Shown: positions 17,112 through 26,017 of the stretch, piece by piece
Layout of the letters: the number at the start of each line of letters is the position of its first letter
How positions within the stretch are numbered: position 1 is the stretch's first letter
Origin: Lachnospiraceae bacterium AC2029
GTDB lineage: Bacteria; Bacillota; Clostridia; Lachnospirales; Lachnospiraceae
Assembly: GCA_000703065.1 (NCBI GenBank)
Contig: JNLK01000001.1
Coordinates: 2,130,001-2,194,000 of the forward strand
Direction of reading: 5' to 3'
Length of the DNA stretch: 64,000 nt
The notes under the pieces: model-generated
The model's database searches: none
What the model was told of the DNA's origin: nothing
The model's input: only the letters and a program-made list of their open reading frames with translations
Translations under genes and position numbers: made by a program

Positions 17112-18500
17112 ATGGATGAGCAGACTCAGGCTCTTACTCAGAATTTCACACTTGGCAAGCTTTTTAGATTTGTCATGCCCACGGTCTTCGCAGTGCTTCT
17201 TGCATCACTCTATACGATCGTTGACGGTATATTCGTATCCAATCACGGCGGTACTACCGCCTTCGCGGCACTCAACCAGGTAGGCCCTATTTTTATGATC
17301 ATCGCCGCCGTAGGTTTCATGTTCGGTACCGGCGCCAGTGCACTGGTCGGTAAGGTTTTGGGTGAAGGCGATTCAGAGCGTGCGAACGGGCTCTTCTCAT
17401 TTATCGGATATGTCCTGATCGGCATCGGTATCACTTGCTCGGTTGTTATGTGGTTCGCTCTGGAGCCGCTGCTTAATCTTCTCGGAGTGACAGAAACCAT
17501 GATGCCGTTCTGTCTGGAATATAGCCATATCATGATCCCGGCGCTGACACTTTTCATGCTGCAGTTCTACTTCCAAAGCTTTCTGGCAACTGCAAAACGC
17601 GCGGGACTCGGGCTTCTGTTCACAGTCCTATCCGGTGTTACAAATGTTGTAGGAGACACGATCCTCGTCGGATTCCTCTCCAAAGGAGACCCCATCAAAG
17701 CGGTTCGGGGTGCAGCGATCGCCACAACGGCGGGCCTTTTTATCGGCGGCGTCGTTCCGCTTATTTATTTCCTGAGTAAGAAGAATACCAGCCTTCTGCG
17801 TCTCGGAAAGCCCAAGGCTGAAATAAAGTCTTTGTTTAAAGCCTGCGGTAACGGTGCATCCGAATTCTTCACAAATATCTCAGGTTCGATCATCAACGTT
17901 GTATACAACGGGCTGTTCCTGTACATGATCGGAGATATGGGAGTTGCAGCCTATGGTACGGTCGGCTATGTCAACGCAATCTTTACAGCCATCGCTTCAG
18001 GATTCGTGATCGGCGTCACACCGCTTTTCTCCTATAACTACGGTGCCGGAAATACGGATAACCTTAAGAATCTGTATAAAAAGAGTATGAAGATCGTAAT
18101 CATCTTCAGTGTCGCGGCGACTGTTATCATAGAGTGTCTGTCTCACCCGCTGGCAGGTGCATTTGCACACGGGGATGAAATGCTGAAGGCTATCACCATC
18201 GACGGTCTCTCGATTTTCACCCTTTCCTTCCTGTTCAAGGGCCTTCCGACCTTCGGTTCAGGGCTCTTTACCGCATTTAACAACGGAAAGGTTTCCGCTA
18301 TAATTTCGATCGTCAGAACCCTGGTATTCAACCTGGCTACGATCGTTGCCGTACCGGTGATCTTCTTCCACGCATTTGGCTCAAGCTACGAAGCAGCCTT
18401 CTATGGCGTATGGTATTCCGTAGTCTTCTCCGAGTTGCTTGCGGTATTAATGACATTGGCATTCTTAAAGAAATACAAGAAAGTTTATCAATACGCATAA
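17112..18500 (+). CDS. MATE-family multidrug efflux transporter
   Basis: A 462-residue membrane protein with about twelve hydrophobic helices in two similar halves. The N-terminal half has the MATE signature area around IVDGIFVSNHGGTTAFAALN. The family exports cationic drugs or dyes in exchange for Na+ or H+ (MepA/NorM type). The start follows GGGAGGGTTACAT. A long palindromic terminator lies directly behind it, followed by a divergent-looking operator and a TetR gene on the same strand. TetR regulators next to MATE pumps often control them, but here the strong terminator separates the transcripts. The substrate cannot be told. Confidence 0.92.
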   Translation: MDEQTQALTQNFTLGKLFRFVMPTVFAVLLASLYTIVDGIFVSNHGGTTAFAALNQVGPIFMIIAAVGFMFGTGASALVGKVLGEGDSERANGLFSFIGYVLIGIGITCSVVMWFALEPLLNLLGVTETMMPFCLEYSHIMIPALTLFMLQFYFQSFLATAKRAGLGLLFTVLSGVTNVVGDTILVGFLSKGDPIKAVRGAAIATTAGLFIGGVVPLIYFLSKKNTSLLRLGKPKAEIKSLFKACGNGASEFFTNISGSIINVVYNGLFLYMIGDMGVAAYGTVGYVNAIFTAIASGFVIGVTPLFSYNYGAGNTDNLKNLYKKSMKIVIIFSVAATVIIECLSHPLAGAFAHGDEMLKAITIDGLSIFTLSFLFKGLPTFGSGLFTAFNNGKVSAIISIVRTLVFNLATIVAVPVIFFHAFGSSYEAAFYGVWYSVVFSELLAVLMTLAFLKKYKKVYQYA

Positions 18501-18514
18501 ATACGAATATAACA

Positions 18515-18558
18515 GAAAAACAAAGAAGCGGTGGATATCCATCGCTTCTTTGTTTTTC
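18515..18558. terminator. Long bidirectional terminator palindrome
   Basis: A 44-base palindrome with one mismatch, arms beginning GAAAAACAAAGAAGCG, and T-rich on the right and A-rich on the left. It ends the MATE transcript. The stretch from here to 18659 holds no gene I can recognise. Confidence 0.85.
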
Positions 18559-18659
18559 AGAAGGGAGGATATGGTCAAGGGAAGCGGATATATCACAAGC
18601 CAGTGCTGCGGAAGCACGGAGATCGAGCTTGGTACGGTTTGCATTTTCTGAGAAAAAGC

Positions 18660-18707
18660 TTGACAAGCTAACGATTTATAGCTAAAATATGGCTAACTTT
18701 CGTTAGC
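18660..18707 (+). promoter_or_regulatory. Promoter and operator of the TetR gene
   Basis: TTGACA (18660) and TAAAAT (18683) are 17 bases apart. A perfect dyad, GCTAAC-TTTC-GTTAGC, lies at 18692-18707, between -10 and the start codon. A half-matching copy (GCTAAC...TAGC) lies inside the spacer. This is the usual layout for autorepression by a TetR protein. Confidence 0.7.
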
Positions 18708-18725
18708 ATAGATTGGGAGGATATC

Positions 18726-19319
18726 ATGTCAACTAAGCAGAAAATACTGGATGAAGCATTAACGTTGTTTGCTGAGAAAGGGTATGACGGAACCGGCGTG
18801 GATCTAATTGCTGAACGTGTTGGCATCAAGGGTCCTTCCCTCTACAAGCACTATAAGGGGAAGGAAGAGATTTTAAATGCCCTGATAGATGTGGCGGAGG
18901 AACGGTATGAGGAAATGTTTGGGTCTGAAAAAAATATCGGAAAGATACCAAAGGACTGGGAAGAGTTTATTAAGGTGACGATGGAAAGGATCTCGTTCAC
19001 AATGCGGGATCCCATGATTCGCAAGATAAGGATGCTTCTTGTCCAGGAACAGTTCAGGAATGAAAGGATTTCCGAGGTTACTACCAGGCATCAGCTGGAC
19101 GGGATACAGAGGATGTTTGCAAAGATCATCAAAGGTATGATGGATGAGGGTATCATCAAAAATGATGATCCGGAGTTGCTTGCGGTAGAACTTACAGCAC
19201 CGGCTGTTCTGCAGATTGCAAAGTCAGACAGACAGCCGCAATGTGAGGAAGAATGCATGGAATACATCGAAAAGCATATGCGGCATTTTTGCAAGGTATA
19301 CATGAAAGAGCGAGGATAA
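18726..19319 (+). CDS. TetR/AcrR-family transcriptional repressor
   Basis: The 197-residue protein has the N-terminal TetR helix-turn-helix at residues about 5-50 (ILDEALTLFAEKGYDGTGVD, then KGPSLYKHYKGKEEIL) and an all-helical ligand domain of the usual length. The start follows GGGAGGATATC. The GCTAAC dyad in its leader suggests autoregulation. It lies downstream of the MATE pump and directly upstream of the yjdF-like gene (45-base gap), so either may be its target. The inducer is unknown. Confidence 0.9.
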   Translation: MSTKQKILDEALTLFAEKGYDGTGVDLIAERVGIKGPSLYKHYKGKEEILNALIDVAEERYEEMFGSEKNIGKIPKDWEEFIKVTMERISFTMRDPMIRKIRMLLVQEQFRNERISEVTTRHQLDGIQRMFAKIIKGMMDEGIIKNDDPELLAVELTAPAVLQIAKSDRQPQCEEECMEYIEKHMRHFCKVYMKERG

Positions 19320-19364
19320 AATAATGAATGTAAAATATTCAGAAATGTTGGAGACGAAGGCGAC

Positions 19365-19787
19365 GTGAGAACAGAAAAATGTCAGGGACGGTTGACGGTA
19401 TATTTTGAGGATCCGTTCTGGGTAGGAGTATTTGAGAGAATTGAAAATGGGAAGATATCGGCAGCGAAGGTGACATTCGGTGCTGAACCAAAGGACTATG
19501 AAGTACAGGAATATATTATCAAATATTATTATCGTCTGCAGTTCAGTCCGGCTATTACAACCGATGTAAAGGATGCGAAGAAAAATCCGAAAAGGGCACA
19601 GCGTGATGCGAAAAAAAAGACCATGGAAACCGGCATAGGAACGAAATCCCAGCAGGCTCTTAAGATGCAGCAGGAGCAAAATAAGCTGGCGAGAAAAGAA
19701 CGAAGCAAGAAGGAACGGGAAGAGGAAAGCGACAGACTGTTTGAGATGAAACAGCAGAAGAAAAAGGAAAAGCATAAGGGGCATTAG
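19365..19787 (+). CDS. YjdF/DUF2992 family protein
   Basis: A 140-residue protein. The N-terminal half has the family hallmark LTVYFEDPFWVGVFER and IIKYYYRLQFSP, and the C-terminal half is a highly charged Lys/Glu/Gln helix ending in KKEKHKGH. In other Firmicutes this family lies under the azaaromatic-binding yjdF riboswitch and is thought to answer toxic heteroaromatic compounds. The 45 bases upstream are too short for that riboswitch. I chose the GTG start at 19365 because GAAGG lies 4 bases before it and the family motif begins nine residues in. It is probably co-transcribed with the TetR gene. Confidence 0.8.
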   Translation: MRTEKCQGRLTVYFEDPFWVGVFERIENGKISAAKVTFGAEPKDYEVQEYIIKYYYRLQFSPAITTDVKDAKKNPKRAQRDAKKKTMETGIGTKSQQALKMQQEQNKLARKERSKKEREEESDRLFEMKQQKKKEKHKGH

Positions 19788-19789
19788 AC

Positions 19790-19942
19790 GAGGAGAAAGA
19801 CGATGAAAGTGGTAGATTGAATGGATTATCGGATGAGGATACTGTTCGTTTTGCAAGTGCATGTTCCGCAGTCGCAATCTCAAGGTTCCCATTACCGCTT
19901 AATCCGCCAAAGATGGATGAGGTAAATGAATTGTTGCGATGA
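19790..19942 (+). pseudogene. Remnant of a PfkB-type sugar kinase C-terminus
   Basis: The frame ends with DTVRFASACSAVAISRFP and, shortly after, PKMDEVNELLR. This matches the last helices of PfkB/ribokinase enzymes (FANAAGALAVTR...PTREEVEALL). The anion hole and catalytic Asp are missing. It ends at TGA 19940-19942, inside the next reading frame. Confidence 0.6.
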
Positions 19943-19965
19943 TTAACGGAGGATACGGTAGAAAA

Positions 19966-20256
19966 ATGGTGGTAAAAGAATTATTCGGAAAAGTAAAAAT
20001 ATACAGGCTTCATACGCGTGTTGATAACCGTGGATCGCTGGCATATGCTTTTGATGAAAGCATTGATGATTTCAAAGCCCGGGAGACAAGAATTTACAGC
20101 ATGCCCAAAGAAGGGACTTTTTTTGGAATACACTACAGAGATGAGGGTGGCCCAATGACGAAGTTTGTGACAGTCATAAAAGGCAGAGGGCTGGATTACG
20201 TTATTGATCTGAGAAAAGAATCGCCGACCTATCTGGAGTGGGAGTCAATTGAATAA
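19966..20256 (+). CDS. Short RmlC-like cupin, probably truncated
   Basis: The 96 residues contain GIHYRDEGGPMTKFVTVIKG, VIDLRKESPTY and EWESIE. These align with the centre of dTDP-4-dehydrorhamnose 3,5-epimerases (RmlC) and related sugar epimerases. Family members are usually about 180 residues, and this one stops just after the central strands. It therefore lacks the C-terminal part of the cupin and may be inactive. GGAGG lies 13 bases before the chosen ATG. A start at 19939 is possible but would overlap the kinase remnant. No other sugar-nucleotide genes are nearby. Confidence 0.55.
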   Translation: MVVKELFGKVKIYRLHTRVDNRGSLAYAFDESIDDFKARETRIYSMPKEGTFFGIHYRDEGGPMTKFVTVIKGRGLDYVIDLRKESPTYLEWESIE

Positions 20257-20287
20257 GCAAATCGAAGTTTGGTAGTGGGGTAGTACA

Positions 20288-20719
20288 ATGATTAGAATTA
20301 TGAAAAACAGTGATTTAACACAATGTGGTTCGATTTATTCAAAAGCATTTCCGATGGAATATTGGGGAATAGATTGGACGACAGAAAATGCCACAGAATA
20401 TCTTCAGGATTTTTTTGAACAGAGAAGATTTGTGGGATTTGTATATGAGGAAAATAAAGAAGTATTAGGGTGTATATTCGCACTTCGTAAGATTTCAGGC
20501 AACAAAGAAGAGATTTATATTAATGAGATGGCAGTTCTTCCTGAGCGACAAGGTCAAGGAATAGGTAAGCAGTTATTAAACGCTGTTAAAGATTATAGTA
20601 AGGACAAAGGACTTGCGGGCATTGTTCTTTATACTAGCGAGTATGCGCCAGCGGCTAAGTTTTATGAGAAGAATGGGTTTAAGTTGTCAAAGGGAACTAT
20701 ATGTATGTATTGTGAATAA
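20288..20719 (+). CDS. GNAT family N-acetyltransferase
   Basis: The 143-residue protein has the acetyl-CoA-binding motif A in VLPERQGQGIGKQLLNAV (Q/RxxGxG/A) at about residues 83-100, preceded by the beta-4 strand EEIYINEMAV. The C-terminal AAKFYEKNGFK is the usual family ending. It transfers an acetyl group to an amine, but the acceptor is unknown. It lies 31 bases after the RmlC-like fragment. Confidence 0.85.
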   Translation: MIRIMKNSDLTQCGSIYSKAFPMEYWGIDWTTENATEYLQDFFEQRRFVGFVYEENKEVLGCIFALRKISGNKEEIYINEMAVLPERQGQGIGKQLLNAVKDYSKDKGLAGIVLYTSEYAPAAKFYEKNGFKLSKGTICMYCE

Positions 20720-20836
20720 TTTAGGGATTGTAAATATCAGATCACAAAAAAGAAGCAAAAGTGATAACTCTACTTTGCGTAGGTACAGCTCATGGCAGTA
20801 AGGGCTGCGATGTAAAAAAATTGGGAGATTATACAG

Positions 20837-21373
20837 ATGGACGAAATACAATATAAAAAATTAGATGCTGACTGTTTTAACACACATTCGCTGGATTCTT
20901 TTGTCCGCCATCAGGCTGTTACTGAGTGCTGGAGAGAGGTGGATAATAAATGGGTACTTGTGCCTAATCCTTTTGTCGAAAACTGGACAATAGAACAGTG
21001 CCGGGAGGTAGCTGGAGATATAGTGCAGCATATGAACCAGGATCAAACAGGTTTTGGTGCATTTGATGGCGAACGTATCATTGGCTTCGCAACCGTATCA
21101 CACGACATATTTGGAGAATCAGCGAATTATGTGGAACTGGTCTGCTTTCAGGTTTCAGAGGATTATCGCCACCAGGGCATTGGAAAGAAACTCTTTACAC
21201 TGATCTGTGAAGAGGCCATGCGGCTTGGAGCAGATAAGCTGTACATATCCGGTCATTCCTCAAAAGAATCACAGGCAGCGTACCAGGCGCTTGGATGTAG
21301 GCACGCAGATGAGATTAATAAGATTCTGGCTGAGAAGGAGCCATTTGACGTACAGTTGGAATATATATTATAG
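20837..21373 (+). CDS. GNAT family N-acetyltransferase
   Basis: The 178-residue protein has motif A as VSEDYRHQGIGKKLFTLI, preceded by YVELVCFQV, and the C-terminal SQAAYQALGCRHADE. A GNAT fold of usual length is expected, with unknown acceptor. The start follows TTGGGAGATTATACAG. A perfect terminator follows at 21416. It is not closely similar to the acetyltransferase just upstream. Confidence 0.87.
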   Translation: MDEIQYKKLDADCFNTHSLDSFVRHQAVTECWREVDNKWVLVPNPFVENWTIEQCREVAGDIVQHMNQDQTGFGAFDGERIIGFATVSHDIFGESANYVELVCFQVSEDYRHQGIGKKLFTLICEEAMRLGADKLYISGHSSKESQAAYQALGCRHADEINKILAEKEPFDVQLEYIL

Positions 21374-21415
21374 AAGTGGAGTGAGGCTTAACTATTGAAT
21401 GAGTCCAGATCCTTT

Positions 21416-21455
21416 AATATCCTTTCTCAATATAAATTGGGAAAGGATATTTTGA
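21416..21455 (+). terminator. Rho-independent terminator
   Basis: AATATCCTTTC (21416-21426) and its exact complement (21441-21451) flank a 14-base loop, followed by TTTG. Confidence 0.75.
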
Positions 21456-21478
21456 TGACGGTTAGGGAAAGGCACCTT

Positions 21479-21515
21479 ATTCCCCAAAAATAAAAAAATG
21501 TTGAATTTGGGGAAT
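21479..21515. promoter_or_regulatory. Inverted repeat upstream of the AAA ATPase
   Basis: ATTCCCCAAA and TTTGGGGAAT are separated by 17 A/T-rich bases. TATAAT lies at 21527. It may be an operator over the promoter of the ATPase gene. Confidence 0.5.
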
Positions 21516-21547
21516 AGAGAATGTATTATAATCGTGGAGGTGATGGA

Positions 21548-22756
21548 ATGAAACTAATAAAAAGAGTCAAATATCTAAATGAGATTGCCGAATTAATTGG
21601 TATTCCTGATATTAAAGTGATAACCGGAATACGTAGATGTGGCAAGTCCAAAATCATGGATGCTTTGACTGAGTTGATTAAGGAATCTGATCCATCAGGA
21701 AATGTAATACATGTAAATTACAATATTACTGAGTTTGAAAATCTACTTGAGTATCATGCGTTAGAAGACTACATTGAATCACAATATATTACCGGTGAAA
21801 ATAATTATGTGTTGATTGATGAAATACAGATGTGTGAGCACTTTGAAAAGGCTATAAATAGTCTTCACTCGAAAGAAAAATATGATATATATGTTACCGG
21901 TTCAAACGCATTTTTGCAAAGTAGCGATTTGGCTACATTATTTGTAGGACGAACATATGAGATTCATATAATGCCATTTTCATTTGAGGAATATCTGGCC
22001 TATTTCCCATCGGAAAAAGTGAATGACAGTTTGACAAAATATATTACTGAAGGTGGAATGGCCGGATCATATTTGTATAAGAATAGTAATCAGAAATATC
22101 GATATATTAATGACGAAGTGTTAAATGCTTTGGTTGTTAGAGATATTATAAAGAAGTATAGTATTCGAAATGAACATTTGCTTCATGTCCTTCTTGATTT
22201 TATGATGGATAATATTGGAAATTTGATTTCAGTCCGTTCAATATCAGATTCTTTGGCGAGTAATAAGACAAAGGCTGATCATAAAACGGTTGGTAAGTAT
22301 ATTGATTATCTATGTAAAGCATATGCGTTTTATCGTGTTCGTAGATATGATATTAAAGGAAAAAAATATCTAAGATCCGAAGATAAATACTATCTGTCGG
22401 ATCATAGTTTTAAGTATGCACGACTTGGAACAAAAAACATGGATTATGGTCATGTGCTTGAAAATATAGTTGCAGTGGAGTTGATAAGACGTGGATATGA
22501 AATATATGTAGGAGTAGCAGGAGATAAAGAAATAGACTTTGTTGCCATGAGTCAAGGCGATAGAATATATATCCAGGTGTCATATGATATAAGTGAACAA
22601 AAGACTTTTGAGAGAGAAGTAGCTCCTTTATTGAAAATAGGAGATGCATATCCAAAGATGTTGATTGCTAGAACATACCAACCGGAATATAATCACGAAG
22701 GTATACGGATTGTTGATGCTGCTGAATGGTTAACTAATGTAAAATATGAGGAATGA
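21548..22756 (+). CDS. AAA ATPase with DUF4143-type C-terminus
   Basis: The 402-residue protein has Walker A as GIRRCGKSK near residue 25, Walker B in YVLIDEIQ near 100, and sensor 1 as YVTGSNAF. These are features of the AAA_14/DUF4143 family. The C-terminal part has a PD-(D/E)xK-like strand pattern (KEIDFVA...IYIQVSY), which may bind or once cut nucleic acid. Members are common in mobile and defence-rich regions and their role is poorly known. The start was chosen over one at 21521 because GGAGGTGAT lies 4 bases before it. Only 3 bases separate its stop from the next small gene. Confidence 0.8.
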   Translation: MKLIKRVKYLNEIAELIGIPDIKVITGIRRCGKSKIMDALTELIKESDPSGNVIHVNYNITEFENLLEYHALEDYIESQYITGENNYVLIDEIQMCEHFEKAINSLHSKEKYDIYVTGSNAFLQSSDLATLFVGRTYEIHIMPFSFEEYLAYFPSEKVNDSLTKYITEGGMAGSYLYKNSNQKYRYINDEVLNALVVRDIIKKYSIRNEHLLHVLLDFMMDNIGNLISVRSISDSLASNKTKADHKTVGKYIDYLCKAYAFYRVRRYDIKGKKYLRSEDKYYLSDHSFKYARLGTKNMDYGHVLENIVAVELIRRGYEIYVGVAGDKEIDFVAMSQGDRIYIQVSYDISEQKTFEREVAPLLKIGDAYPKMLIARTYQPEYNHEGIRIVDAAEWLTNVKYEE

Positions 22757-22759
22757 ATT

Positions 22760-22957
22760 ATGGGAAAAAACAAACTGGATATAATCACATTTAGCAAGAT
22801 ATATGATACGTTTGGCGAAGACGCTGCAAGGGATACTTTAAATGATGTGAATGAAGGGAGAGTAAAAGCGTCTACTATCGAAAAGTATTTATTTACCGAT
22901 GAAACAAAAGAAGAATACACTAAAAGGCTTCGAGAGGAGTATAAGGATCTCGAATAA
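22760..22957 (+). CDS. Small acidic protein paired with the AAA ATPase
   Basis: A 65-residue protein of unknown family, rich in Asp, Glu and Lys. The first half, FSKIYDTFGEDAARDTL, could be a short helical domain, and the second half ends in KRLREEYKDLE. The start follows GAGGAATGAATT only 3 bases after the ATPase stop, so the two are probably translated as a pair. A partner or inhibitor role is an inference from position only. Confidence 0.6.
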   Translation: MGKNKLDIITFSKIYDTFGEDAARDTLNDVNEGRVKASTIEKYLFTDETKEEYTKRLREEYKDLE

Positions 22958-23068
22958 TGTTAAATGAAGGATCATTACGATTATGAATGCACCTGCAGGC
23001 GGATCTATCTGAAATGAAACCACTAAACCAATAGTGTCATTAAATTCCAAATGAGGAAGGGCGTAGAG

Positions 23069-25597
23069 ATGAATATTGAACCGGGAAGAATAATCAATGA
23101 TTTTATTGAACCAAATAAAAGGCAGTATGTTATTCCTGTGTATCAAAGGAACTATGAGTGGCCAAGAGAACAGTGCGAGAAACTGTTTGATGATATTATT
23201 ATGGCCTATAAAAATGATCGAAATCATTTTTGCGGTTCTATCATCTATGCACCCTTAAGGGAGGAACATGGCATTATTTACTATGTGATAGTCGATGGAC
23301 AACAGAGACTTACGACAATTTATCTATTGTTAAAAGCATTAATTGATTCTGCCGAAACTGACAGGGATAAAGAAACACTTACCAGCGTTCTTTTTAATAT
23401 GGATAAGTTTTCGGAATATGGGATTAATGAAGCGAGTAAGCTGAAACTAAAGCCAATAAAGTCCGATAACAACCAACTGTTTTTGTTAATGGACAACAAG
23501 TATGACAAAATAGACAAGAGTAGTGGTATTTGGACAAACTATAATGTATTTAAGGATAAAATCTCGCTATTGCTTTCAACCGATAGTGGGATGGATATTA
23601 AGAATATTTATCTTGGGATTGAGAAACTGTTCTGTGCGAGGATTAAGCTTGATGCATCCGACAATGCTCAGGAGATATTTGAACGTATAAATTCAACCGG
23701 AGTACCGCTCAGTTTGTCCGATCAGATTCGGAATTATGTTTTAATGACGGATGTTAACCAGGAAAAGCTGTATGAGACGTATTGGCTTGAGATAGAAAAC
23801 CTGTTGACACGCGATAAGATGTCCGCATTTTTCCTGGATTATCTTAATCTAAAGAATGACGGTTTCACCAAGGAAAAAGAGGCGTATGACATATTTAAAC
23901 TGCTATACACCCGGGGAAAATACACTAATGAATCAATGCTTCAGGAATTGAAACACTATGCTGAGGTCTACAGTGTATTTTTGTATGGGAGTGACAGCTA
24001 TAGTAAGAAGATAAACGATGATCTTAGAGGGCTACGTCTGTTAAAGCAGTCCACAGTATATCTTTTTCTGTTTAGTGTTTTTGATGATTATCAAGCAGGA
24101 GTCATAACGGAAACAGAATTGGAAAGAGTCCTTTCCATGCTCCTTAGTTACAGTGTTCGTAGAATGATGTGCGAAATTGCATCAAACTCATTGCGGGGAG
24201 TGTATAAGACTCTGTATAATAAGGTGTTTTCTCAAAAGAGAAACAAAGAATTATATTATGATTCGATTGTTTCATTCATGTTCCAGATGACATATAAAGA
24301 TGCAATTCCGTCGGATGACAATTTCCGTTATGCATTGATCCATAATAATCTTTACCAGAAACATGCCCTTTGCAATTTTATTCTGGACAAATTGGAGAAT
24401 CAAGGCAAAGAAATAATACTTACGGATTCACTAAGTGTAGAACACATTATGCCACAAAACAAGAACCTTTCCACGGCTTGGCAGGAAATGTTAGGGGATA
24501 ACTGGTTCGAGGATAGAGATAAATGGCTGCATACATTGGGGAATCTTACTTTGACGGGCTATAACAGTGAACTTGGAGATAAGCCTTTCGATGAGAAAAA
24601 GGCACTGATAGAAGAAAAGAAAACAAAAGTTGTATTCTTGTATCAAGATGTACAGGATAAAAAAGAGTGGAACGCGTCAACAATAGAAAGCAGGGCTAAT
24701 CGTTTGGCTGAGAGCGCATTACAGCTTTTTGCTATACAACGTCCTGAAAAAATGATTTCATTTGCGGATCCGAGATATAAAGAGTATACATGTGCCGATT
24801 CCGGGAATGCCACATATAAAATGGTCAATTACTACGAATTAATGGGAGAAAGAGTAGTAGTTGATAGTTTTGCAGATATGGTAAGGTCTGTAACTAAGAA
24901 ACTGTATAACTATGATCGCGATATTATAATCCGGATGGCTAAGAATCTGGAGCTTTTCGATGGATGGCTCAATCCGGCATTCTCATATGATTCTTCAGAT
25001 GTTAGAAACGGGGTGAGAATTGAAGGGACGGACATTTATACAGTAAGTGGACTCTCGGCGTATGATTGCATTAGTTATATCAGGGGGTTAATACGGAAGT
25101 ATGATCTAGATATTGAAGAGGATTTTATCTATAGTGCGCGATCCTATAAAGATGATCATGCGGCGCCAGCAAGTTCTGTGGTTGTAGTTAATGAACTGGA
25201 AACGGCTGGATTGAAGCAGATGGATAAGTATAGTGAGATGGTAGATTCGCTGATTAAAACGATTGACTACTTAAAGACTAGATATGAGGTCAGACTCCAA
25301 TATAACCATTTCGAGAATCCAACAAAGAAAAGCTCACATGATCTATTATATAGGGTTTATACGAAAGATACCAATAGGGATATCATGTGGGTGTATTATT
25401 ATCAACTGGCAAGCAATTATATTAGCGTGGAAACAGAACCGGAGTATATAGCGGGGATTTCAAAAGAATTGAAAGGGTTCTACAGAAATCAGATAAGAAA
25501 CGCACATCCGTGCCAGAAGCTATTCTTTACAAACTATGACGATATAAGGGAATCCTTAATTCGAATTTGTGATTCGATAGATAATTATCTGAGTTGA
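23069..25597 (+). CDS. GmrSD-type (DUF262/DUF1524) restriction nuclease
   Basis: The 842-residue protein has an N-terminal DUF262 (ParB/Srx-like) domain with IPVYQRNYEWP and VDGQQRLTTIYLLLKAL, which in GmrS-type proteins binds and hydrolyses NTP. A DUF1524 HNH-type nuclease region begins near residue 450 (SVEHIMPQN, then TLGNLTLTGYNSELG). The C-terminal 270 residues look like the DUF5655/DUF4268-type extensions seen on these enzymes. Single-chain GmrSD proteins are type IV enzymes that cut modified phage DNA. The start follows AGGAAGG by 8 bases. The AT-rich composition fits transfer. Confidence 0.85.
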   Translation: MNIEPGRIINDFIEPNKRQYVIPVYQRNYEWPREQCEKLFDDIIMAYKNDRNHFCGSIIYAPLREEHGIIYYVIVDGQQRLTTIYLLLKALIDSAETDRDKETLTSVLFNMDKFSEYGINEASKLKLKPIKSDNNQLFLLMDNKYDKIDKSSGIWTNYNVFKDKISLLLSTDSGMDIKNIYLGIEKLFCARIKLDASDNAQEIFERINSTGVPLSLSDQIRNYVLMTDVNQEKLYETYWLEIENLLTRDKMSAFFLDYLNLKNDGFTKEKEAYDIFKLLYTRGKYTNESMLQELKHYAEVYSVFLYGSDSYSKKINDDLRGLRLLKQSTVYLFLFSVFDDYQAGVITETELERVLSMLLSYSVRRMMCEIASNSLRGVYKTLYNKVFSQKRNKELYYDSIVSFMFQMTYKDAIPSDDNFRYALIHNNLYQKHALCNFILDKLENQGKEIILTDSLSVEHIMPQNKNLSTAWQEMLGDNWFEDRDKWLHTLGNLTLTGYNSELGDKPFDEKKALIEEKKTKVVFLYQDVQDKKEWNASTIESRANRLAESALQLFAIQRPEKMISFADPRYKEYTCADSGNATYKMVNYYELMGERVVVDSFADMVRSVTKKLYNYDRDIIIRMAKNLELFDGWLNPAFSYDSSDVRNGVRIEGTDIYTVSGLSAYDCISYIRGLIRKYDLDIEEDFIYSARSYKDDHAAPASSVVVVNELETAGLKQMDKYSEMVDSLIKTIDYLKTRYEVRLQYNHFENPTKKSSHDLLYRVYTKDTNRDIMWVYYYQLASNYISVETEPEYIAGISKELKGFYRNQIRNAHPCQKLFFTNYDDIRESLIRICDSIDNYLS

Positions 25598-25629
25598 CGA
25601 TGGTAATGTCTATTTGTAATAATAAACAA

Positions 25630-25698
25630 ACCAACCGTTGTTCTTGCATTTCATTTTTGGATGATAAAAATGCTAAAACAATCGGTTGGTATGTTTTT
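25630..25698. terminator. Hairpin between convergent genes
   Basis: ACCAACCG...TTGTT and AACAA...CGGTTGGT pair across a loop of about 35 bases and are followed by ATGTTTTTT. It also encodes the last residues of the small gene on the minus strand. Confidence 0.6.
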
Positions 25699-25945
25699 TA
25701 CTGTTTTCACATTTTTCTTCAGCACTAATGGTCATAGAGTCAAGGATTCCTTCCAGTTCCTTCTCATCTTTGTCGCTTTCAGATGAGAACTTGCTGTTTC
25801 TTTGAATTACATCAAAGATGCCATCCAAAGGTGTAAACTTCTCATTTTCAATCCGGTATCCATCTGTCATTTTTTGAAGCATGGCATTCATTGCCTCCCA
25901 TGCTTCATACGCTTTGATTAAGGCTACCATATCTTTCTTTGTCAT
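25673..25945 (-). CDS. Small hypothetical protein
   Basis: The 90-residue protein begins with a helical segment (MVALIKAYEAWEAMNAMLQK) and continues charged, with Ser/Asp/Glu/Lys in the second half. The start follows AAGGATCAGTAT on the minus strand. It is convergent with the GmrSD gene and shares its terminator. No family is recognised and no DNA-binding motif is obvious. Confidence 0.55.
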   Translation of the reverse strand: MTKKDMVALIKAYEAWEAMNAMLQKMTDGYRIENEKFTPLDGIFDVIQRNSKFSSESDKDEKELEGILDSMTISAEEKCENSKKHTNRLF

Positions 25946-26017
25946 ATACTGATCCTTGTTAAAAAAGTGAGTAAATCATATCGCATATTACGTGGAAAAA
26001 AAGAATTTAGAATACAG

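Noticed and set aside
19320-19364. yjdF riboswitch before the YjdF-family gene
   Set aside because: The gap to the TetR gene is 45 bases, too short for the aptamer, and no conserved block is seen.
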